Below are positions 10,162 to 18,511 of a stretch of 64,000 nt of DNA, piece by piece. Under the pieces are notes generated by a model. The model worked only from the letters and a program-made list of their open reading frames with translations. It searched no databases and was not told where the DNA came from. Made by a program: the position numbers and the translations under genes. This DNA is from Peribacillus alkalitolerans (lineage in GTDB: Bacteria; Bacillota; Bacilli; Bacillales; DSM-1321). The stretch covers positions 434,001 through 498,000 of the forward strand of contig NZ_JAAGVZ010000001.1 in the NCBI RefSeq assembly GCF_010882125.1, read 5' to 3'. How positions within the stretch are numbered: the first letter of the stretch is position 1; each line of letters opens with the position of its first letter.

Positions 10162-10602
10162 TTACTTCATTTTTTCTATTAGTTTATCTACTAGGTCCTT
10201 CAGCTCATCAAAGGTTTGCGCATAGATTTTCTTTGACCCGCCGAAAGGATCAAAAACGTCCTTATTATATTCATCGGTTGAAACAAATTCTTTTACAGTG
10301 AATATTTTGTCTTGGGCATTAGGAAACATCTGTGAGATAGCGTTTTTATGTCCCTCTGTCATAGTCAGAATATGAGTTGCCCATTCCAAATCCTCTTCGC
10401 TCAATAAACGTGAAGCATGATTATGAGGAATTTGGTTGTCATCTAGGACTTCCTTTGCATATCGGGAAGCAGGTTGCCCATGGCTTGCATACACTCCAGC
10501 CGACTTGACCTCTACACCTGGAATGTTCTTGCTTTTTAAGATGGCTTCTGCCATAGGACTTCTGCATGTGTTTCCTGTACAAACAAATAAGACTCGATTC
10601 AT
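10162..10602 (-). CDS. ywlE: Protein arginine phosphatase YwlE
   Basis: 146 residues, low-molecular-weight phosphatase fold. The P-loop is CTGNTCRS (Cys8 to Ser15). Thr12 is the residue that in B. subtilis YwlE gives phosphoarginine specificity, where tyrosine phosphatases have Ile. The general acid is Asp118 in DPFGG. By homology it reverses McsB arginine phosphorylation, which marks proteins for ClpCP. AGGAGG precedes ATG 10602. Position next to rpiB and ywlD/mntP matches B. subtilis. Confidence 0.93.
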   Translation of the reverse strand: MNRVLFVCTGNTCRSPMAEAILKSKNIPGVEVKSAGVYASHGQPASRYAKEVLDDNQIPHNHASRLLSEEDLEWATHILTMTEGHKNAISQMFPNAQDKIFTVKEFVSTDEYNKDVFDPFGGSKKIYAQTFDELKDLVDKLIEKMK

Positions 10603-10855
10603 AATAATAAGAACCTCCTGTAAAAGTAGTATAAATTATCCAAACTTCTTTCTATACCCCTATTATACCTTCGCACCTATATTTCCACTTAGTCTTTCTT
10701 GATAATCATGCATGAATATTGGCTTTTTTAATTGTGTCAGAATTAGCAAGATTTAGGGGCTTAGGACTAAATTAGAAAACTCGCCGATTGGCGAACAAAA
10801 GGCATACGTTGCACGCATACTTTATTCCTCAGCCAATTTATACTTTCTTAAAAAA

Positions 10856-10891
10856 CAAAAAAGATTACCGACGTAAATTCGGAAATCTTCA
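10856..10891 (-). terminator. Terminator after mntP
   Basis: On the minus strand AGATTTCCGA-ATTTACG-TCGGTAATCT (one mismatch) is followed by TTTTTTGTTTTTTAAG, just after the mntP stop. The rest of the gap from 10603 to 10855 shows no clear feature. Confidence 0.75.
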
Positions 10892-10898
10892 GAAGTGA

Positions 10899-11453
10899 TT
10901 ATAATGGTAACAAAAGTTTAATTCCAAAAACTATAAGGATGCTTCCCCCTACGAATTCACTATATTTCCCCGCAAAACCTTGTACTTTCTTTCCAAGGAT
11001 CAATCCAGCCCATGTAAAAGTCGTTGCGGCAAGTCCAAAAAATAATACAGTAACCAAGGTTCGTGCTCCATAAATCCCTAATGTCAATCCAACTGAAAAA
11101 CTATCAAGGCTCACACTTAACGCAAACAAGACTAAGCCTATTCCCACAGGCGCAAGAATCGTTTCCTCTTCTTCTTTAAAGCCTGTAATAAACATTTGAA
11201 CGCCCATGATAATCAACAGGATGCCCCCGGCATATGAGGCAAACATTCCAAACTGATCTGATAAGAAGCGTCCTGTTGCCATTCCCAATAACGGCATCCA
11301 TATATGAAAGAAACCGACCGTGAGGCCAATAATAAATATCCTTTTAAGCCTTAATTTGAACATCCCCATACCTAAACCAATTGAGAATGCATCCATGCTT
11401 AATGCAAAAGCCATGACTAATAGCGTAAGTGCTTCACCGACTACTGTATTCAA
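10899..11453 (-). CDS. mntP: Manganese efflux pump MntP
   Basis: 184 residues, six hydrophobic helices, MntP (DUF204) family. Two pseudo-repeats carry the acidic motifs ALSMDAFSIGLGMG (about 18-31) and ALSVSLDSFSVGLTLG (about 112-127), whose aspartates are needed for Mn export in the family. It corresponds to B. subtilis YwlD. The start is TTG at 11453, with an AAGGGGG site 7 nt away. That site is buried in an 11-bp hairpin, which suggests translational control. Confidence 0.93.
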   Translation of the reverse strand: MNTVVGEALTLLVMAFALSMDAFSIGLGMGMFKLRLKRIFIIGLTVGFFHIWMPLLGMATGRFLSDQFGMFASYAGGILLIIMGVQMFITGFKEEEETILAPVGIGLVLFALSVSLDSFSVGLTLGIYGARTLVTVLFFGLAATTFTWAGLILGKKVQGFAGKYSEFVGGSILIVFGIKLLLPL

Positions 11454-11461
11454 TGCCCTAC

Positions 11462-11504
11462 CCCCTTGGACGTGCCTACATTTAACTTATGTTCGTCCAA
11501 GGGG
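11462..11504 (-). promoter_or_regulatory. RBS-sequestering hairpin in the mntP leader
   Basis: CCCCTTGGACG (11504-11494 on the minus strand) pairs perfectly with CGTCCAAGGGG (11472-11462) across a 21-nt loop that can form a small ACAT/ATGT stem. The AAGGGG strand is the ribosome site of the TTG start at 11453. There is no U-run, so it is not a terminator. I do not see the yybP-ykoY manganese riboswitch consensus. Confidence 0.75.
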
Positions 11505-11546
11505 AAATAGAATAATTTGGTTAAGAGATTGAAATACACATCGCCT

Positions 11547-11589
11547 AAAAAAAACAACACATGATAGAAATCCTTGTTCCGTCATGTGT
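11547..11589 (-). terminator. Terminator after ywlC
   Basis: On the minus strand ACACATGA (11589-11582) pairs with TCATGTGT (11564-11557) over a 17-nt loop, then TGTTTTTTTT. It would separate ywlC transcripts from mntP. Confidence 0.75.
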
Positions 11590-11637
11590 CAGAAATTCAT
11601 TATTTTGTTCAATGGATGCTTGGTAATCCATTTTTTC

Positions 11638-12678
11638 TTATTCCACAATAATCCGATGCCCCGCTGCTTTCATCAGACGGTTCATAATCGCTTGTCCGAT
11701 TCCTTCTTCAGGGAAAACTTCGCCAAAAATCACATCCACATGATAATCATCAAAATTCCGCAAAGCTTCGTATAGTTTAGAGGCCACTGTTTCCAATTGA
11801 GCAGCTGTCCCAACCGTTTCAACATGGTCAGCCTGATAAAAGGACTTATTTTCTTCAGTCGTTAAAACGCCTACCTGTAGTCCTTTTTCCTGCGCCTCGT
11901 CAATTTGCTTTTGGATGAAAGAACGATGTCCTTTAACTAAAGTCAACGGCGCAGATGGAGCATAATGAGTATATTTCATTCCAGGCGATTTAGGTGTTTC
12001 CTTTTCATTTGCAAGAGCTGCATCGAGTCTCACTTCCCCAACAGCATCCTCGAGCTGTTCCATCGTGATGCCCCCTGGTCTCAAAATGACAGGAATGGCC
12101 TCTGAACAATCCACGACTGTGGATTCCAACCCCACTCCTGTTTCCCCGCCATCCACAATTCCAGCTATTTTTCCGTAAAGATCCCGTTTTACATGATCAG
12201 CTTGAGTCGGGCTAGGCTTACCAGATGTATTTGCACTTGGAGCCGCTATCGGCAGGCCACTTTCCTTGATTAAAGAATAAGCAACCGGGTGATCTGGCAT
12301 ACGTACTGCCACAGTATCTAACCCTGCAGTCACAAGCTTTGAAAGACCCTCTTTTTTCTTAAAGATTAACGTTAATGGACCTGGCCAAAATCTCTCCATT
12401 AATATTTCTGCATGATGACCAATTTGTTCTACCAACATTGGAAGTTGTTCTCTTTCCGCAATGTGGACAATCAGTGGATTATCACTAGGACGCCCTTTCG
12501 CTTTGAAAATTTTCTCCACTGCTTCATCACAAGTTGCATCTGCTCCTAGGCCATAAACCGTTTCTGTAGGAAAAGCTACCACTTCTCCCTTCTTTAATAG
12601 CTGAGCTGCCTGTGATATTTGTGGATTATTTTCACTTTTATCCACATAGTTATCCACTTTCCACATTTTTGTTTCCAC
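11638..12678 (-). CDS. ywlC: L-threonylcarbamoyladenylate synthase (Sua5/YwlC)
   Basis: 346 residues. It makes threonylcarbamoyl-AMP from threonine, bicarbonate and ATP, the first step of the t6A37 tRNA modification. The N-terminal YrdC domain has KxR/SxN signatures (GRPSDNPLIVHI, AAPSANTSGKPSPT). A linker leads to the C-terminal Sua5 domain (about 235-346). An ATG at 12699 lacks a ribosome site; the GTG at 12678 follows AAGGTG by 8 nt and gives METKMWKVDN, like B. subtilis MKTKRWFVDV. Several DnaA boxes lie in its first codons. Confidence 0.93.
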   Translation of the reverse strand: METKMWKVDNYVDKSENNPQISQAAQLLKKGEVVAFPTETVYGLGADATCDEAVEKIFKAKGRPSDNPLIVHIAEREQLPMLVEQIGHHAEILMERFWPGPLTLIFKKKEGLSKLVTAGLDTVAVRMPDHPVAYSLIKESGLPIAAPSANTSGKPSPTQADHVKRDLYGKIAGIVDGGETGVGLESTVVDCSEAIPVILRPGGITMEQLEDAVGEVRLDAALANEKETPKSPGMKYTHYAPSAPLTLVKGHRSFIQKQIDEAQEKGLQVGVLTTEENKSFYQADHVETVGTAAQLETVASKLYEALRNFDDYHVDVIFGEVFPEEGIGQAIMNRLMKAAGHRIIVE

Positions 12679-12893
12679 TTTATCTACACCTTCTATCATT
12701 CACTGATATATATTTTTCGAGTTACGAATTATATTGATTTATTAACCTTTCCTATTTTATCATACCTATTTTGGGAGAAAAGTATAAAGTAATGCTTGAC
12801 AATAAAAAAGTTGTTATCCACAAAATGTGGATAACAACTCGTAAATAGTGGATAACTTTGTGGATATTTACATCCTTTATAGAGTTATCCCCA
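12620..12893. promoter_or_regulatory. DnaA-box cluster at ywlC-ywlB
   Basis: Nine sites within one mismatch of TTATCCACA. Perfect: 12638-12646 (+), 12814-12822 (+), 12826-12834 (-). One mismatch: 12620-12628 (-), 12650-12658 (+), 12680-12688 (+), 12847-12855 (-), 12859-12867 (-), 12885-12893 (+). I recall ywlC-ywlB as one of the B. subtilis DnaA-binding clusters found by ChIP, which supports a conserved DnaA titration or regulatory site. Confidence 0.8.
12804..12838 (-). terminator. Terminator after ywlB, built from two DnaA boxes
   Basis: A perfect 13-bp stem (12810-12822 with 12826-12838, 3-nt loop) is followed on the minus strand by TTTTTTATTG. Each arm contains a full TTATCCACA box, so one sequence serves as terminator and as paired DnaA sites. 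Confidence 0.8.
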
Positions 12894-13317
12894 TAAAAAA
12901 GATGTTTTCATGGTCATTTAGGCTAGCAACATGAGTGGATGAAAGAATATCCTCAGGAAGCTGGTCTTTTTCAAATGATTCAAAACCTATCGCTTGGAAC
13001 AATGCTCTACTATTGGAATGATGGCTAGCAAGAAATAATCGAGATATTCCGTTTTGATGGGCAATCAATAATGTTTGCTGAAGAAATGCAGGAATCTTGT
13101 TGGGAGTGAAGCCCGGGGAAAAAACAAAAGACCTTAACAATCCGATTTCCCCAAAGCGCTCGATCCCAATAGTTGCTATGATTTTTTTCTCCACATCCTC
13201 CAGTAAAAAATAATCTGTGGATAGATTGTGTACAGCATCTGTAGACAATCCTGCTTCTTTAATAAAATCTATCAATCCTGCTCTATCACCACTATCCGCC
13301 TTCCTCATCACCATCAT
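12877..13317 (-). CDS. ywlB: GNAT-family N-acetyltransferase-like protein YwlB
   Basis: 146 residues with a GNAT-like layout: an N-terminal RKADSGDRAGLIDFIKEAGL strand-helix, a central KKIIATIGIERFGEIGLLRSFV, and a distal LFLASHHSNSRALFQAIGFE that resembles the GNAT acceptor region. The acetyl-CoA P-loop (Q/RxxGxG/A) is poor (FTPNKIPAFL), so activity is uncertain. Its position between ywlC and spoIIR matches B. subtilis YwlB. AGGAGGAG precedes ATG 13317. Confidence 0.78.
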   Translation of the reverse strand: MMVMRKADSGDRAGLIDFIKEAGLSTDAVHNLSTDYFLLEDVEKKIIATIGIERFGEIGLLRSFVFSPGFTPNKIPAFLQQTLLIAHQNGISRLFLASHHSNSRALFQAIGFESFEKDQLPEDILSSTHVASLNDHENIFFMGITL

Positions 13318-13396
13318 CGTTCATTCTCCTCCTTATTCTTCTCTTCTATTAACTACTCTATGAATTCACTCGTATACAATAGAACAAAAAATAGAG

Positions 13397-13433
13397 AAAG
13401 GGAAACGGGGTGTGACCCCATTTCCCTTTTTTT
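13397..13433. terminator. Terminator hairpin after spoIIR, GGGGT/ACCCC type
   Basis: GGGAAA-C-GGGGT-GTG-ACCCC-A-TTTCCC forms a compound stem at 13400-13426. T-runs lie on both sides (TTTTTTT on the plus strand, TTTCTCTATTTTTT on the minus strand). The same GGGG(T)C..GACCCC core recurs elsewhere in the window. Confidence 0.8.
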
Positions 13434-13436
13434 AGA

Positions 13437-14198
13437 TTAGAATATGTCTTTGAATAGCTCGAAGAGAAAGAATTTTCTTTCCATTGGCTGTGTGTTTTCT
13501 TGTACAAGTAGCTCGCTCTCTGTATTTTGGCTTTCATCGGGTTGCTTTTCTTCCTCATCTTCTCGTTCACTATCGTCTAGGTTGCTAGTAACAGGTGTTG
13601 TCTCTTCTTCAGGAGAATCCACAGCCTTATCCACAGTTTCGATTACTCCTGTTTCTTGATCTTCAAATGAACCCTGTGTTACGGCCGTTCCACTCGAGAA
13701 ATCCAAGAAGCATAGAGGTGGGAATAGTACGCACCACCAGTTGGCACCTTTTCCTTCTCCCAGTGTGATTACGATGGCTTCATATTCTCCAGCAGGATAC
13801 AAGTATTGACCGTATAACTTAGTCGGGAAGTTCGCTTTTCCAAATGAGACATTCACGCTTTGATTCAACTTGAATTCTTGTAGTTTTTCCTTCGCACGGT
13901 TTTCTACTTCAGGCAAGTGTTGCTGAATAACCGTTCTCGCATCCTCTAAGCTTGTTAAGTCCTTCACCCAATTTGTGATATCTGCATTCACAGCATCTCG
14001 GATTGCTCTTTTTACCTCTTGGTCATTGTGGTTATCACTGTTTGCTAGAATACGGAGTCGGATTGCTTCCTTTGGAATGACCACCGTTTCTTCCATGGCA
14101 TTTACATGTTCTTGTTTAGGCATATATAAACTTATAATTGTTCCAATTGTTAAGATAACTAAATATAATGCTGAAAGGTATTTTTTATTTATCTTCAT
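13437..14198 (-). CDS. spoIIR: Stage II sporulation protein R
   Basis: 253 residues. SpoIIR is made in the forespore, is secreted into the intermembrane space and triggers SpoIIGA to process pro-sigma-E. An N-terminal export helix (about 8-25) is followed by the family signature RLRILANSDNHNDQEVKRAI (about 48-67) and GKANFPTKLYGQYLYPAGEY. The tail after residue about 185 is a low-complexity acidic stretch (SEREDEEEKQPDES) that appears longer than in B. subtilis. A GGAGGAG site precedes ATG 14198. A candidate sigma-F promoter lies upstream. Confidence 0.93.
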   Translation of the reverse strand: MKINKKYLSALYLVILTIGTIISLYMPKQEHVNAMEETVVIPKEAIRLRILANSDNHNDQEVKRAIRDAVNADITNWVKDLTSLEDARTVIQQHLPEVENRAKEKLQEFKLNQSVNVSFGKANFPTKLYGQYLYPAGEYEAIVITLGEGKGANWWCVLFPPLCFLDFSSGTAVTQGSFEDQETGVIETVDKAVDSPEEETTPVTSNLDDSEREDEEEKQPDESQNTESELLVQENTQPMERKFFLFELFKDIF

Positions 14199-14224
14199 GT
14201 TTATCTCTCCTCCCTTACAGCACT

Positions 14225-14254
14225 AAGTCTAGTCAAAAATCACTTATCTTAAAC
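14225..14254 (-). promoter_or_regulatory. Candidate sigma-F promoter of spoIIR
   Basis: On the minus strand GTTTA (14254-14250), exactly 15 nt, then GACTAGACTT (14234-14225), which matches GGNRANANTW except at two positions. spoIIR is a known sigma-F gene in B. subtilis, which agrees. Confidence 0.5.
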
Positions 14255-14354
14255 TAGTAAAATACAAAATTTTTTTAGGTTACAAATAAAAATGGGAAAT
14301 GGACTCTTATGCTTTTGAAATCTACTATTCTATTATTTTTTTGAATCATTAAAT

Positions 14355-14532
14355 GGCTTTGTTAAACTAAACTATGATTTTCGCTTCAGACGCTCGCTTT
14401 TCTCGTTGGACATTGAAACAGTATCCTCGAATAAAAACTGCCCGAAGGAAATACGAATGCATTTTCGAAAAGTCTCGCACCTTCCACTCCGACCAACACA
14501 GTGCAAAATCAACAATGAGCTTAACATAGCCT
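14355..14532. repeat. Dispersed MITE-like repeat, copy at spoIIR-prmC
   Basis: About 178 bp with near-perfect 11-bp terminal inverted repeats (GGCTTTGTTAA at 14355 and TTAACATAGCC at 14522-14532). The interior shares CGAAGGAAAT.CGAATGCATTTTCGA with the copy at 38420-38608. It holds two spurious short frames. It fills most of the 385-nt gap between spoIIR and prmC. Confidence 0.7.
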
Positions 14533-14539
14533 GCAAATA

Positions 14540-14575
14540 AAAATGGGAAATAAGGTCTGACCCCATTTCCCATAA
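14540..14575 (-). terminator. Terminator after prmC, GGGGTC/GACC type
   Basis: On the minus strand GGGAAAT-GGGGTCAGACCTT-ATTTCCC is followed by ATTTTTATTT. It begins about 10 nt after the prmC stop and shares its core with the hairpins at 13407 and 28099. Confidence 0.7.
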
Positions 14576-14584
14576 AAATTACTC

Positions 14585-15448
14585 TTAAGATTTAATTTCC
14601 GCAAAAACCATTCTGTCTTTTCCGTTGATATCAAATTCGACAGATACTACAGCTGTAGGAAAAGTTGTTTGAAGCATGGATTTTACAGCTTCTCCTTGTC
14701 CTGCACCTACTTCAAAACCGATAAGTCCTGGAACGTTAATCACACTCGGTAATTGTTCCATAAATCTTCTATATAAATCGAGTCCGTCTTCTCCTGCAAA
14801 CAATGCACGGTGTGGCTCGTGCTCTGTTACGACAACCGACATCTCTTCCATATCACCAAGAGGAATATATGGCGGGTTGGATAAGATGATATCAAACCTT
14901 TTTCTTTTATCGATAAAAGGAACAAGCAAATCTCCTTCTACAAAAGTCAATTCAGCCTCTAAAGCATTTGCATTGTTTTTAGCTACTTCCAATGAAGGTG
15001 CTGCAATGTCACTGACAGTTACTTCAAGCTTTGGGTTCTCCAATTTCATCGTAATCCCGATTGCACCACTACCGGTCCCAACATCGAGCAAAGCTAGATG
15101 TTCCTGTGACTCCCATATGGAGGTGATTTTCTTAAGCGTATGGTATACCAGCTCTTCCGTTTCTGGTCTCGGAATTAGCACTTCTTCATTTACGTCAAAA
15201 CGGCGACCATAAAATTCCTCATGCCCAATGATATATTGGATAGGCATTCCTTTCACATGCTCATGAACAGATTGTTCAAACTCCGTCCATGCTTCCTCAG
15301 GAATAAAATCCTGCATGCTAGCGAAAAGTCGAGAACGCTCCATGCTTAAAATATGCCTAAGTAACAATTCCCCTGCATTTTCATCGCGATTTTGTTCTTT
15401 TAAAAAAGAAGAAGCCCAATTGAGGGCTTCATATATCTTCTTGGTCAT
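14585..15448 (-). CDS. prmC: Peptide chain release factor N5-glutamine methyltransferase
   Basis: 287 residues. It methylates the glutamine of the GGQ motif in release factors 1 and 2. An N-terminal helical domain is followed by a SAM-binding Rossmann domain with [12 protein letters not shown] (about 119-130) and the catalytic NPPY (SNPPYIP). The target factor PrfA is encoded directly upstream. GTG at 15457 is in frame, but ATG 15448 lies 1 nt after the prfA stop, has AGGTGA 5 nt upstream and gives MTKKIYEAL like B. subtilis. The pair is translationally coupled. Confidence 0.95.
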   Translation of the reverse strand: MTKKIYEALNWASSFLKEQNRDENAGELLLRHILSMERSRLFASMQDFIPEEAWTEFEQSVHEHVKGMPIQYIIGHEEFYGRRFDVNEEVLIPRPETEELVYHTLKKITSIWESQEHLALLDVGTGSGAIGITMKLENPKLEVTVSDIAAPSLEVAKNNANALEAELTFVEGDLLVPFIDKRKRFDIILSNPPYIPLGDMEEMSVVVTEHEPHRALFAGEDGLDLYRRFMEQLPSVINVPGLIGFEVGAGQGEAVKSMLQTTFPTAVVSVEFDINGKDRMVFAEIKS

Positions 15449-15449
15449 C

Positions 15450-16520
15450 TTACTCACCTGCGTTTTGAAGCTTGTCGGATTGATCGACTAAAATAAGTGC
15501 ATCTAACACTTCATCTAGCTTACCTTCCATAACTTGATCAAGCTTTTGAATCGTTAAGCCAATTCGGTGGTCAGTTACACGGTTTTGTGGGAAGTTATAC
15601 GTACGAATACGTTCAGAACGATCCCCTGTTCCCACTGCAGACTTACGGTTTTGATCATACTCAGCTTGCGCCTCTTGTTGGAATTTATCATAAACACGAG
15701 CACGCAAAACTTTCATCGCTTTGTCTTTGTTCTTGTGCTGGGATTTTTCATCCTGACACGAAACCACGATTCCAGTTGGGATATGTGTTAAACGAACAGC
15801 TGACATGGTTGTATTAACACTCTGTCCACCTGCTCCTGAAGAAGCAAATGCATCAAAACGAATATCTTTGTCATGAATTTCAACTTCCACTTCTTCTGCT
15901 TCTGGTAAAACAACCACAGTAGCAGTGGATGTATGAATACGTCCGCCTGACTCTGTTTCAGGTACACGTTGAACACGGTGTGCGCCATTTTCAAATTTTA
16001 ACTTCGAATAAGCACCTTGTCCATTGATCATGAAGATGATTTCCTTGTAACCGCCTAATCCTGTCGCATTGGATTCAATAACCTCCGTCTTCCATCCTTG
16101 AACCTCTGCATAACGGCTATACATACGATACAAACTTCCCGCGAACAAAGCAGCCTCGTCTCCACCTGCAGCACCGCGAATCTCCATGATAACGTTTTTG
16201 TCATCATTCGGATCTTTAGGCAATAATAAAACCTTCAGCTTTGCTTCAAGCTCTTCCATTGATTCTTCAAGCTCACTGATTTCTTGCTTCACCATTTCAC
16301 GCATTTCTGCATCGAGCTTTTCTTCTAGCATTGATTTAGCTTCTTGTAATTGCTCACGGAATTCTTTATATTCACGATACACATGAACCGTTTCTTGAAT
16401 AGTAGATTGTTCCTTCGAATATTCTCTTAATTTCTTTGGGTCATTAACGATTTCTGGATCACTTAAAAGCTCATTCAATCTTTCGTAACGATCCTCAACC
16501 GATTGCAAACGATCTATCAC
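15450..16520 (-). CDS. prfA: Peptide chain release factor 1
   Basis: 356 residues. RF1 ends translation at UAA and UAG. The GGQ loop reads [20 protein letters not shown] (about residues 226-245); Gln233 is the target of PrmC. The N-terminal coiled region and the final [14 protein letters not shown] are normal. The start is GTG at 16520, with GAGGTGA about 9 nt upstream. The codon-recognition region near residue 185 ([11 protein letters not shown]) contains the PxT-type anticodon motif (PET). Confidence 0.96.
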   Translation of the reverse strand: MIDRLQSVEDRYERLNELLSDPEIVNDPKKLREYSKEQSTIQETVHVYREYKEFREQLQEAKSMLEEKLDAEMREMVKQEISELEESMEELEAKLKVLLLPKDPNDDKNVIMEIRGAAGGDEAALFAGSLYRMYSRYAEVQGWKTEVIESNATGLGGYKEIIFMINGQGAYSKLKFENGAHRVQRVPETESGGRIHTSTATVVVLPEAEEVEVEIHDKDIRFDAFASSGAGGQSVNTTMSAVRLTHIPTGIVVSCQDEKSQHKNKDKAMKVLRARVYDKFQQEAQAEYDQNRKSAVGTGDRSERIRTYNFPQNRVTDHRIGLTIQKLDQVMEGKLDEVLDALILVDQSDKLQNAGE

Positions 16521-16598
16521 AATGTTTCACCTCGAATTTTTTCCATACCTCTCACTATTATAGTACACATAAATTGTTATCGTCAAAATTCCCTGTAT

Positions 16599-16633
16599 GT
16601 AAAATCCCCTGCCAAAAGTTGACAAGGGATTTG
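16599..16633 (-). terminator. Terminator after the lipoprotein gene
   Basis: On the minus strand AATCCCTTGTC-AACTTTTG-GCAGGGGATT (G-T pair and one mismatch) is followed by TTACATAC, with few Us. It lies right after the stop at 16638. Confidence 0.6.
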
Positions 16634-16637
16634 AAGC

Positions 16638-17111
16638 TTATCTAGATCTTTGTTCTTCCAATTTCACTTCAATGTTATACTCCGGTAATGCTTTCGTTAA
16701 AGCACTATGGAGCCTAGCCTCTTTATTCCTTTTATCCTCAACCGATTTAAACAATTTTTTGCTATAGGCATTCACCCATAAATCATTGCCATTTAGCGTA
16801 ATCGGTCCTGGAACAAATGGTGTTTTTTCCAATACAACCAATCTGGCAGTATTTACATCTGCGTTTTGTGCAGCATTATACTCTCCTGCGCTTAAAGGGT
16901 AAGGGTTGTTTTGCGCATATGGATTAAGGGTTGGATCATAACTTCTTTCTGGATTATAACGTATCCCACCATCTTCATAAGCATTTGGTCTATTTGTAAT
17001 TAAACGTGTACCATTTTCATCCTGAAGTCTATTTTCATGAGCGTTATTATTGATACCACAAGCTGAAAGGAAAATTACTGACATCAGTGATACTGTTAGC
17101 ATTTTGTGCAT
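16638..17111 (-). CDS. Small lipoprotein of unknown function
   Basis: 157 residues. A lipoprotein signal peptide ends in the lipobox LSAC (cysteine about residue 18). It is followed by an Asn/Pro/Tyr-rich stretch (NPERSYDPTLNPYAQNNPYP) and a small alpha/beta C-terminal domain (VVLEKTPFVPGPITLNGNDL, then a helix and ..YNIEVKLEEQ). It resembles sporulation lipoproteins in composition, but I cannot name a family. GTG at 17120 is in frame, but ATG 17111 has AGGAGGT at 7-8 nt. It stands alone between prfA and tdk. Confidence 0.8.
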   Translation of the reverse strand: MHKMLTVSLMSVIFLSACGINNNAHENRLQDENGTRLITNRPNAYEDGGIRYNPERSYDPTLNPYAQNNPYPLSAGEYNAAQNADVNTARLVVLEKTPFVPGPITLNGNDLWVNAYSKKLFKSVEDKRNKEARLHSALTKALPEYNIEVKLEEQRSR

Positions 17112-17312
17112 GTCACGCACCTCCTGCTATTAGCTTTTCCTCTTTTAATGAAGGGGCTACAATGCAATTTTAGCCAAAAGATAATGCACTGAAGGAAGCA
17201 TCAAATATATAAATTTTAGGGACCTTTAGTGGTACCTAACACCCAAATGGTCCAATCTAAAGTTGAAATACTAAAATTTATCTTATTTTGTTTAGGCCTT
17301 GGCTCAGATTTG

Positions 17313-17411
17313 TCGAAAAATCGATATTTTTGGATTATCGATTTTATTTTGGCCGTTTCGATTTTATTTTTCCCGGTTCGAATGTATTTTTCCCAGTTTC
17401 GATAAAAAAGT
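17313..17411. repeat. TCGATTTTATTTT array with 20-21 nt period (array 2)
   Basis: TCGA(T/A) motifs start at 17338, 17358, 17378 and 17399 (spacing 20, 20, 21), each followed by a T-rich run and CCGG/CCAG-like bases. Degenerate partners lie at 17313 and 17321. It sits in the 541-nt gap between the lipoprotein gene and tdk. Apart from the tdk terminator, I see nothing else in that gap. Confidence 0.75.
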
Positions 17412-17617
17412 GGACTACTTCTAAAAACAGCAGTAGATAATGGGTTTTAACATAGAATTGATGATGAAAGTGCATGAATTGAGATAAAGGTCCACATTTA
17501 ATAGGTTTTCTTTTCGTTTTTATTGACCAACGCTTAAAATAACCGAATAAAATCAAAACCTATAAAATAATTCAGTTACATATCTCTTCCCTATCTTGCA
17601 GCCGAACTACCGATACA

Positions 17618-17647
17618 ATAAAAAAAGACCCTTATAATAAGGATCTT
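17618..17647 (-). terminator. Terminator after tdk
   Basis: On the minus strand AAGATCCTTA-TTA-TAAGGGTCTT is followed by TTTTTTATTG, just after the tdk stop. Confidence 0.85.
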
Positions 17648-17652
17648 TTGGG

Positions 17653-18273
17653 CTAAATGGTTTCTTTCATTGCTTTTGTTTGCACTGTTTCAGCCGTTTT
17701 GCCAGGCACCTCATGGTGGTGACGGCAACGAGGTTCGTATGCCTCTGAAGCCCCAACAAGAATGATGGGTTCGTCATAAGAAGCTGGATTCCCATTAATC
17801 AACCTTTGAGTCCGGCTAGAAGGTGATCCACATACAGCGCATACCGCTTGTAGCTTTGTAACTAATTCAGCTAAAGACATAAGCTTAGGTACGGGTCCAA
17901 AAGGCTCTCCCCTAAAATCCTGGTCAAGGCCTGCTAAAATGACACGGTAGCCACTATCTGCTAGATGTTGGGCAACTTGGACAATTTCTTCATCAAAAAA
18001 TTGGACCTCATCAATCGCAATTACGTCAATATCCTCACTGATAAATTTAAAAATATCAGTAGATTTTGCGATTGACATTGCCATTACTGAAGTGCCATTA
18101 TGAGAAACGACTGCTTCTTCCGCATATCGATTATCTATCGCTGGCTTAAACACAACTGTTTTTTGTTTGGCAAATTGTGTTCTGCGTACTCTACGGATTA
18201 ATTCTTCGGATTTTCCTGAAAACATACTTCCACAAATCAGTTCCATCCAACCTGTTTGTTTCATTACATACAT
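17653..18273 (-). CDS. tdk: Thymidine kinase
   Basis: 206 residues. Phosphorylates thymidine with ATP (salvage). The P-loop is GSMFSGKS (about 15-22), the DEVQFF motif marks the Mg/lasso region, and two CxxC pairs (CAVC, and CRHHH near the end) form the zinc site of type II kinases. An open frame reaches back to 18393, but AGGGAGAGG and the conserved [15 protein letters not shown] start place it at 18273. It lies between the lipoprotein gene and rpmE, as in B. subtilis (prfA side-tdk-rpmE-rho). Confidence 0.95.
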   Translation of the reverse strand: MYVMKQTGWMELICGSMFSGKSEELIRRVRRTQFAKQKTVVFKPAIDNRYAEEAVVSHNGTSVMAMSIAKSTDIFKFISEDIDVIAIDEVQFFDEEIVQVAQHLADSGYRVILAGLDQDFRGEPFGPVPKLMSLAELVTKLQAVCAVCGSPSSRTQRLINGNPASYDEPIILVGASEAYEPRCRHHHEVPGKTAETVQTKAMKETI

Positions 18274-18463
18274 GAATGAGACCTCTCCCTTCCTATGTAC
18301 CCTATTGGAAAGCTGAAGCGTCATACGACCAAACCAGCTTATATATATTAGAAAAGTGTAAATACAACATGGTCCTTTATTAAAGCAGACCACATATCTG
18401 TATTTACCACTAAAAAATCGAAATAAAGCTTAATATTTATATAAAATTCCCTTTAAAGCAGTA

Positions 18464-18500
18464 AAAAAACAGGCAAGGGGTTTAGTTCTTGCCTGTTTTA
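18464..18500 (-). terminator. Terminator after rpmE
   Basis: On the minus strand AAACAGGCAAG-AACTAAACCC-CTTGCCTGTTT is followed by TTTTAC, 12 nt after the rpmE stop. Confidence 0.9.
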
Positions 18501-18511
18501 AAAGTTTAAAA

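Noticed and set aside
11454-11504. yybP-ykoY manganese riboswitch before mntP
   Set aside because: The conserved loop sequences of that riboswitch are not seen; only a simple hairpin is present.
14367-14573. Two overlapping short frames in the spoIIR-prmC gap
   Set aside because: They read through the dispersed repeat and a terminator; no ribosome site.
17344-17556. 70-codon minus-strand frame in the prfA-tdk gap
   Set aside because: It lies over the 20-21 nt array, ends in low-complexity residues and lacks a ribosome site.
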